From assembly GCF_000758165.1 (NCBI RefSeq), contig NZ_JNUP01000023.1, forward strand, positions 62,001 through 126,000: 64,000 nucleotides of DNA. Reading direction: 5' to 3'. How positions within the stretch are numbered: position 1 is the first letter of the stretch; each line of letters opens with the position of its first letter. The stretch comes from Spirochaeta lutea (GTDB lineage Bacteria > Spirochaetota > Spirochaetia > DSM-27196 > Salinispiraceae). The position numbers and the translations under genes are program-made. Positions 59,976 through 64,000 of the stretch are shown here, piece by piece. A model generated the notes under the pieces. It was given only the letters and a program-made list of their open reading frames with translations. It did not search any database and was not told the origin of the DNA.

Positions 59976-60959
59976 ATGAAAAAGAAAACGCTGATTGCGG
60001 TAATTTGTTGTTTGTTGCTTGGTTTTTCTGCCTTCGGGCAGGTGGTGAAGATTGCTACCATTGCACCCGAAAATTCTCCGTGGGGTGATGGACTAAAGGA
60101 GCTCGCCCAGGAATGGTCGCGGATTTCCGGGGGCAGGGTTCGAGTGAACCTGTTCTTTAACGGAATCGCTGGAAATGAGGATGATAGCATACGTAAGATG
60201 CGTATCGGCCAGCTCCAGGGGCTTGCACTAACTTCTGCGGGCTTGAATCTCTTATCTAATAGTGTGTTCACCTTGAGTGCCCCCATGCTTATCCGGACTG
60301 ATGAGGAGCTGACTCACGTGCTTTCCCGTATCCAGGGAAAACTCAATACTATTCTATCAGAGCAGAACGTTGAGGTGCTTTCATGGTCCCAGGGCGGATG
60401 GATGAAGCTCTTTTCCAACGAACCGGTGGAAACTCCAGAAGATCTGATGGCAATAAATCTGGCATTCGGTGCTGGTGAGGATTCCATGAACAGTATGTTA
60501 ACCAGGTTAGGGTTCCGGGGGGTCGGACTCTCTACCGGAGAAATTCTGACGGGATTGAATAGTGGTCTGGTAGACGCGTTCATGTACTCTCCCATCGGTG
60601 CTGCGGGCTACCAATGGTTTGCTGTTGCGCCATATATGTTAGAACTTGATTTCGCCCCCTTTCTAGGAGCCATTATCATTGATTCTCGAACCTGGAATAG
60701 GATTCCGAACCAATTCCGTGATGAGATGAGGGCTGTCGCTGCACGAATCGGTGAAGAAATCGGATCTCAGATTCGAGGTTTGGAAAATACTGCGATTCAA
60801 ACCATGGAACGCTTTGGTTTGAAGCGAACCACCATTAGCGAAGCCCAGCGAGAGTTATGGTACGATGTGTTTACCCAGGGGTTAGAGCTCTCTCTCGGAA
60901 CTATTTTTGATGCTGACCTGTACAGGGAAATCGAGGGGATTGTCGAGGAAATGCGATGA
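59976..60959 (+). CDS. tatP: TRAP transporter substrate-binding protein TatP (DctP family)
   Basis: This 327-aa periplasmic binding protein has a signal peptide (LIAVICCLLLGFSAFG) and the DctP fold: VVKIATIAPENSPWGDGLKE at the mature N-terminus, then SQGGWMKLFSN, GEILTGLNSGLVDAFMYSPI and RTWNRIPNQFRDEM. The conserved DctP Arg that binds carboxylate is not evident at the usual site, which fits the hydrophobic ligand pocket proposed for TP0957. It acts with TatT and TatQM. The start ATG has AAGGA upstream; its stop overlaps tatQM as ATGA. Confidence 0.93.
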   Translation: MKKKTLIAVICCLLLGFSAFGQVVKIATIAPENSPWGDGLKELAQEWSRISGGRVRVNLFFNGIAGNEDDSIRKMRIGQLQGLALTSAGLNLLSNSVFTLSAPMLIRTDEELTHVLSRIQGKLNTILSEQNVEVLSWSQGGWMKLFSNEPVETPEDLMAINLAFGAGEDSMNSMLTRLGFRGVGLSTGEILTGLNSGLVDAFMYSPIGAAGYQWFAVAPYMLELDFAPFLGAIIIDSRTWNRIPNQFRDEMRAVAARIGEEIGSQIRGLENTAIQTMERFGLKRTTISEAQRELWYDVFTQGLELSLGTIFDADLYREIEGIVEEMR

Positions 60960-62809
60960 AGCTTCGATTTGACAGAATTCCGCTTGGGCTCGGGGTGATC
61001 CTGTTTGTTCTCCTCGTTTCTATACCCTTTGTGGATATGGTATTCCGTTTCTTAACTGGGGGGTCAATTCCTGGCTTATACGGATACATTCCCCTGGTTT
61101 TATTGACCCTTACTGCAATCGCAGCCGTAATTACGTCTAAGCGCAAGGAGCATCTTTCCATGGGGCTTGAGTTCCATGGACGAATTCCCATTGTACGGGA
61201 GCTGACTGAAGCGGTGCGGGGATTCATGGAGGTGATAATAACCGTACTCTTCCTTGTGGGGAGCATCTCGTTTATCTACGTTGCAGTAGGGGCTGAGGAG
61301 ATGGGCGGTTTTCTCCCGATGCGGTTTTACACCTGGTTTTTGCCACCGGCATTTCTCCTGGTACTATTCTATTGGTTTAAGCGATTTGAGTATCGGTCAA
61401 CCTGGGTAGTGGGGGGCGTTGCGGTAGGTATTGGAATTTTTCTTGCCTTACCAGCCATAACGAATCTTCTGTATGCCGCCGAGGTTCCCCTGGGAGACGG
61501 GTATTTTGTCCTTGAAGATTTCTGGTATCAACTGGTTCCCGGGGTGGCTCCCTTCCTGGTGGTGATACTGATTGTGTCGGTTTTCCTCGGGACACCGATA
61601 TTCATAGCCTTGGGTGGAACGGCGGTACTGCTTTTTGCGAAGGACTGGATGGGGCCGGAGATCATCGCCCTGGAAGGGATTTCCATGCTTCGGGATACCT
61701 CTGTTCCGGCGATTGCGTTATTTACCCTGGCCGGATATTTGTTGAGTGAGAGCAAAGCAGGGAAGCGGCTTGTGCTTGTTTTTAAAAGTCTCTTCGGGTG
61801 GGTTCCTGGTGGCATGGTTCTCGCTGCGGTACTGGTGTCTGCCTTTTTTACTACCTTTACCGGGGCTTCGGGGGTGACAATTCTAGCCTTGGGCGGATTG
61901 CTTCATATTATTTTGCAGCGTAGCGGTAGACTTACCCCGGAAGCCTCACTTGGTGTTATTACCTCCAGTTCAAATATTGGACTCCTGTTTCCGCCCAGTT
62001 TGGCTATTATTCTCTACGCTTCCATCTCCCAGATTCCCGTGAACCAATTGTTTGCTGCAGGTGTCGGTCCTGGGCTGGTATTCATTGCAGCCATGGCCGG
62101 ATATGGGGTTGTGTATTCCATTAAACACAAGGTGCCCATAGATAGTTTTAAGTGGCGTCGCGCGCTGCAGGCTATCCGTCTTTCTTTATGGGAACTCGCC
62201 CTACCGGTGGTAATCATCGCTCTATACTTTTCCGGCCTGGCAACCTTGGTAGAAACCTCCGCTGCAGCTGTGGTGTATGTTTTTATTGTTGAGGTGCTGA
62301 TCAGGAAGGAAATCGAATGGAAACTATTGGTTAAAACCGCAGAACGGAGCCTGTCTATAATAGGCGGAGTACTGATTATCCTGATGGTTGCTCGGGGGCT
62401 GTCCTCCTACATTGTAGATGCGGGTATTCCCCAGATGCTCACCTCCTGGGTTACCGGTGCGGTGAAAAGCCCCCTGGTATTTTTACTGTTACTGAATCTT
62501 GCTCTGCTCATTGTAGGGTGTTTCATGGATCTCTTTTCTGCCATTTTTGTTGTAGTGCCTCTCATTTTGCCTCTTGGAGCAGAGTTTGGTATCGCGCCCA
62601 TCCACCTCGGTATGATTTTCTTAGCTAACCTCGGTCTTGGGTTTATTACGCCCCCGGTCGGTCTTAACCTGTTCTTGGCATCGTACCGGTTTGAACAACG
62701 GTTGAGCCACGTATACAAGAGTGTGATGCCCTTCTTTATAATACAGCTTGGGGTGGTGTTGTTGATAACGTATGTTCCATGGTTCAGTCTTGCCTTGGTT
62801 TCTGGATAG
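60956..62809 (+). CDS. tatQM: Fused TRAP transporter permease (DctQ-DctM), TatQM
   Basis: This 617-aa inner-membrane permease fuses the small DctQ-like part (about 1-185, four helices) to the large DctM-like part (about 190-617, roughly 12 helices). DctM hallmarks are VFLGTPIFIALGGTAVLLFA, AIALFTLAGYLLSESKAGKR and the C-terminal GMIFLANLGLGFITPPVGLN. It should drive ion-coupled uptake of a ligand delivered by TatP. Fusion of Q and M is also seen in TP0958. The ATGA overlap with tatP indicates coupling. A strong terminator lies 47 nt downstream. Confidence 0.94.
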   Translation: MKLRFDRIPLGLGVILFVLLVSIPFVDMVFRFLTGGSIPGLYGYIPLVLLTLTAIAAVITSKRKEHLSMGLEFHGRIPIVRELTEAVRGFMEVIITVLFLVGSISFIYVAVGAEEMGGFLPMRFYTWFLPPAFLLVLFYWFKRFEYRSTWVVGGVAVGIGIFLALPAITNLLYAAEVPLGDGYFVLEDFWYQLVPGVAPFLVVILIVSVFLGTPIFIALGGTAVLLFAKDWMGPEIIALEGISMLRDTSVPAIALFTLAGYLLSESKAGKRLVLVFKSLFGWVPGGMVLAAVLVSAFFTTFTGASGVTILALGGLLHIILQRSGRLTPEASLGVITSSSNIGLLFPPSLAIILYASISQIPVNQLFAAGVGPGLVFIAAMAGYGVVYSIKHKVPIDSFKWRRALQAIRLSLWELALPVVIIALYFSGLATLVETSAAAVVYVFIVEVLIRKEIEWKLLVKTAERSLSIIGGVLIILMVARGLSSYIVDAGIPQMLTSWVTGAVKSPLVFLLLLNLALLIVGCFMDLFSAIFVVVPLILPLGAEFGIAPIHLGMIFLANLGLGFITPPVGLNLFLASYRFEQRLSHVYKSVMPFFIIQLGVVLLITYVPWFSLALVSG

Positions 62810-62856
62810 GTTACTATCTGAGGCCAGGGAAGGTTTGGTAATTGTTAATCACAATG

Positions 62857-62898
62857 CAGGGATATGTGCTAAGCAGCTACATATCCCTGTTTTTTTTT
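62857..62898 (+). terminator. Terminator of the TRAP operon
   Basis: CAGGGATATGT and ACATATCCCTG form a perfect 11-bp stem with an 11-nt loop, followed by a run of nine or more T. It closes the yidD-tatT-tatP-tatQM unit. Confidence 0.92.
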
Positions 62899-62946
62899 GC
62901 CAGGGGGAGTGAACAGGGTTGCGAGTTCATTGGCACGAAAGATTTA

Positions 62947-63051
62947 TAGTGCGCAGAAGGTTGTACCATTGCACCCTGGCAATACCACCCATGGGTGGAC
63001 TTATAGGTTTCTCCGTTATATCTGGTGTCGTTTACAACCTTTTACGCACTA
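62947..63051. repeat. Dispersed ~100-nt inverted-repeat element, copy C
   Basis: This is the best-preserved copy. It starts TAGTGCGCAGAAGGTTGTA and ends TACAACCTTTTACGCACTA, giving 19-bp terminal inverted repeats with two mismatches. A perfect 14-bp palindrome CCACCCATGGGTGG lies at 62986-62999. The outer bases are TA on both sides. It sits between the TRAP terminator and the convergent hydrolase gene. Confidence 0.88.
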
Positions 63052-63293
63052 CATAATAAATTGTAGTCTACCCGATTTGAAGGTGTCCAAAACAAAAACC
63101 ACTCCTAGGATACTGTATTCAGGGTGAAACGGTATTACGGTTTAGGCGCTCGTGGTTTCTTTAAACTACAACAGTAGTTCCCGATCATGGGAGAGCAGTC
63201 CGGTGGAGGCCTCCTGGGCTGTTCCGGGAGTGATGTTTTGGATTATCGTACATGCTTCCAATTCATTCTCGGCGAGGGGAGCGGGACCAGGGG
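63052..63293. other. Intergenic region between repeat copy C and the hydrolase gene
   Basis: No gene, clear hairpin terminator or promoter was seen in these 242 bases. Short open frames here lack ribosome-binding sites and family features. Confidence 0.45.
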
Positions 63294-64000
63294 CTACCGT
63301 TCTTCGTACTCGATAAATTTTTTGATTTCTTGTATGAGGAGGGATTGTGCCTTTGGTAGGACGGGATAGTCATCGTGCCCAATTCCTGTGGATTCTTCAA
63401 AGCAAAGGAAGTCCGCTCCAATGGCTTGTGCATATTCCATGGTTTGTTCCCAGGGAACGATATGATCAATTTTACTGGTGATGCAGAGAGTTGGCGTCGA
63501 TAGCTTGTCAGAAACCTGGGCGGTATGCGACCAGGTGTTTTGAGCTACCTCTTCGATCAAATGAGCTGGTTCCTTAACTGCATGAGAAAAAACTTCCTTT
63601 TTAAGACGGTCTGGCGTACTAGGTCCAAAGAATTGATTACGAATCAAAAAGCCGGGTAGGAGGCGGTGTTTAATCAGCCAATACACGAATCGATTGGAGG
63701 TTCGGGATTTCTTTTTGCCGAAGGGTACAGCTAGTAGGATGATATGACTTATTTGATGGTCGGGGACCTGTAAGGCAGCCAACCCGGTAATGACGCTTCC
63801 CAGGGAATGCCCCAGAAGAATGCACGGCTTTTGGGTTTGTTCGTAGGTGGTATGGATCGTGTGTACCAGGGCATCCACCCGCATTTGGATGGAAGGCTGG
63901 TGAAAGTCCGGGGTAATGGCCCTGCCAACTAATTCTACCATAGGTTTGAAGGTCCTCCAAAATTGGCTGCGAACACCAAATCCGTGCACCAGAATTATGG
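63294..64000 (-). CDS. Alpha/beta hydrolase, N-terminus beyond the window edge
   Basis: The frame is open from the stop at 63294 to the window edge, about 235 residues. At the edge it reads IILVHGFGVRS, the oxyanion-hole strand of the fold, so the first 10-40 residues are missing. The nucleophile elbow is LLGHSLGSVI (GHSLG), the Asp is in ITSKIDHIVPWE and the His in GIGHDDYPV. It is a serine hydrolase of unknown substrate. No neighbour on this side gives context. Confidence 0.87.
   Translation of the reverse strand, partial: IILVHGFGVRSQFWRTFKPMVELVGRAITPDFHQPSIQMRVDALVHTIHTTYEQTQKPCILLGHSLGSVITGLAALQVPDHQISHIILLAVPFGKKKSRTSNRFVYWLIKHRLLPGFLIRNQFFGPSTPDRLKKEVFSHAVKEPAHLIEEVAQNTWSHTAQVSDKLSTPTLCITSKIDHIVPWEQTMEYAQAIGADFLCFEESTGIGHDDYPVLPKAQSLLIQEIKKFIEYEER

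Noticed and set aside
45277-63127. Similar short translated peptides in the two best repeat copies (SAQ-x-VV ... TTHG-x-TY ... LQPF)
   Set aside because: The copies align without gaps, so any frame will look alike. Most base differences change the amino acid, ribosome-binding sites are absent, and the copies lie in opposite orientations. This is a nucleotide repeat, not a gene family.

Overview
The window reads as chromosomal DNA of a free-living spirochaete, most likely family Spirochaetaceae. The evidence is lineage-specific: two FlaB-type core flagellins plus two FlaA-type periplasmic sheath proteins, each FlaA with a signal peptide; a TatT-TatP-TatQM TRAP transporter laid out as in Treponema (TP0956-TP0958); and many lipoproteins with relaxed lipoboxes. 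I cannot name the species. No prophage, IS transposase, plasmid gene or CRISPR array is visible.

Layout. 1-4114: a DUF115/MptE-like gene cut by the window edge, an FtsI/PBP with a PASTA-like tail, a divergent LysM-M23 envelope peptidase and a 43-aa membrane peptide. 4115-11619: secA, divergent from a lipoprotein gene heading an Nnr repair - membrane protein cluster, then a membrane protein and a Nudix gene. 11944-19780: glycogen genes glgC and glgA flanking a mrfA-mrfB-like DNA repair pair; glgA is the last gene of a trxB-nagZ-GNAT-glgA operon. 22659-27141: flgN-flgK-flgL-fliW-csrA behind a sigma-28-like promoter. 27126-28614: tsaB, tsaE and a small gene. 28667-37753: flagellar block with PilZ protein, unknown protein, fliD, flaG, two flaB, a TPR protein and a second PilZ protein. 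37859-40000: zapA, a coiled-coil ZapB-like gene, rplT, rpmI, infC. 40078-43619: metX-metW, a membrane protein and a lipoprotein. 43652-46608: flaA1-flaA2 behind a consensus sigma-70 promoter, then a soluble cyclic-nucleotide-domain histidine kinase. 46550-53414: tatD, tRNA-Leu(UAA), pcrA/uvrD, an RsmB/F-like methyltransferase, phosphoglucomutase and a DnaQ-like exonuclease. 53485-64000: an unknown 690-aa protein, envelope lipoproteins, an esterase, yidD, the TRAP operon and an edge-cut alpha/beta hydrolase.

How the parts work together. Motility dominates. The hook-filament junction proteins, their chaperone and the FliW-CsrA switch form one sigma-28-type unit. Both flaB leaders carry two CsrA-type sites, a hairpin loop containing GGA and a CAAGGAGG Shine-Dalgarno, so flagellin translation is very probably controlled by CsrA and relieved by FliW when flagellin is exported. 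The flaA sheath genes use a housekeeping promoter.

Two further signals are the most novel. First, about ten genes have a good sigma-70-type promoter whose predicted start point falls on, or within a few bases of, the start codon, with no usable Shine-Dalgarno. Three divergent intergenic regions (secA/lipoprotein, metX/membrane protein, RsmB-like/pgm) are built this way on one or both sides. Second, a dispersed intergenic repeat of about 100 nt has terminal inverted repeats (GTGCGCAAAAGGTTGTA-like) and a central palindrome (CCACCCATGGGTGG); three clear copies and one degenerate copy look like a TA-targeting MITE or a structured RNA element.
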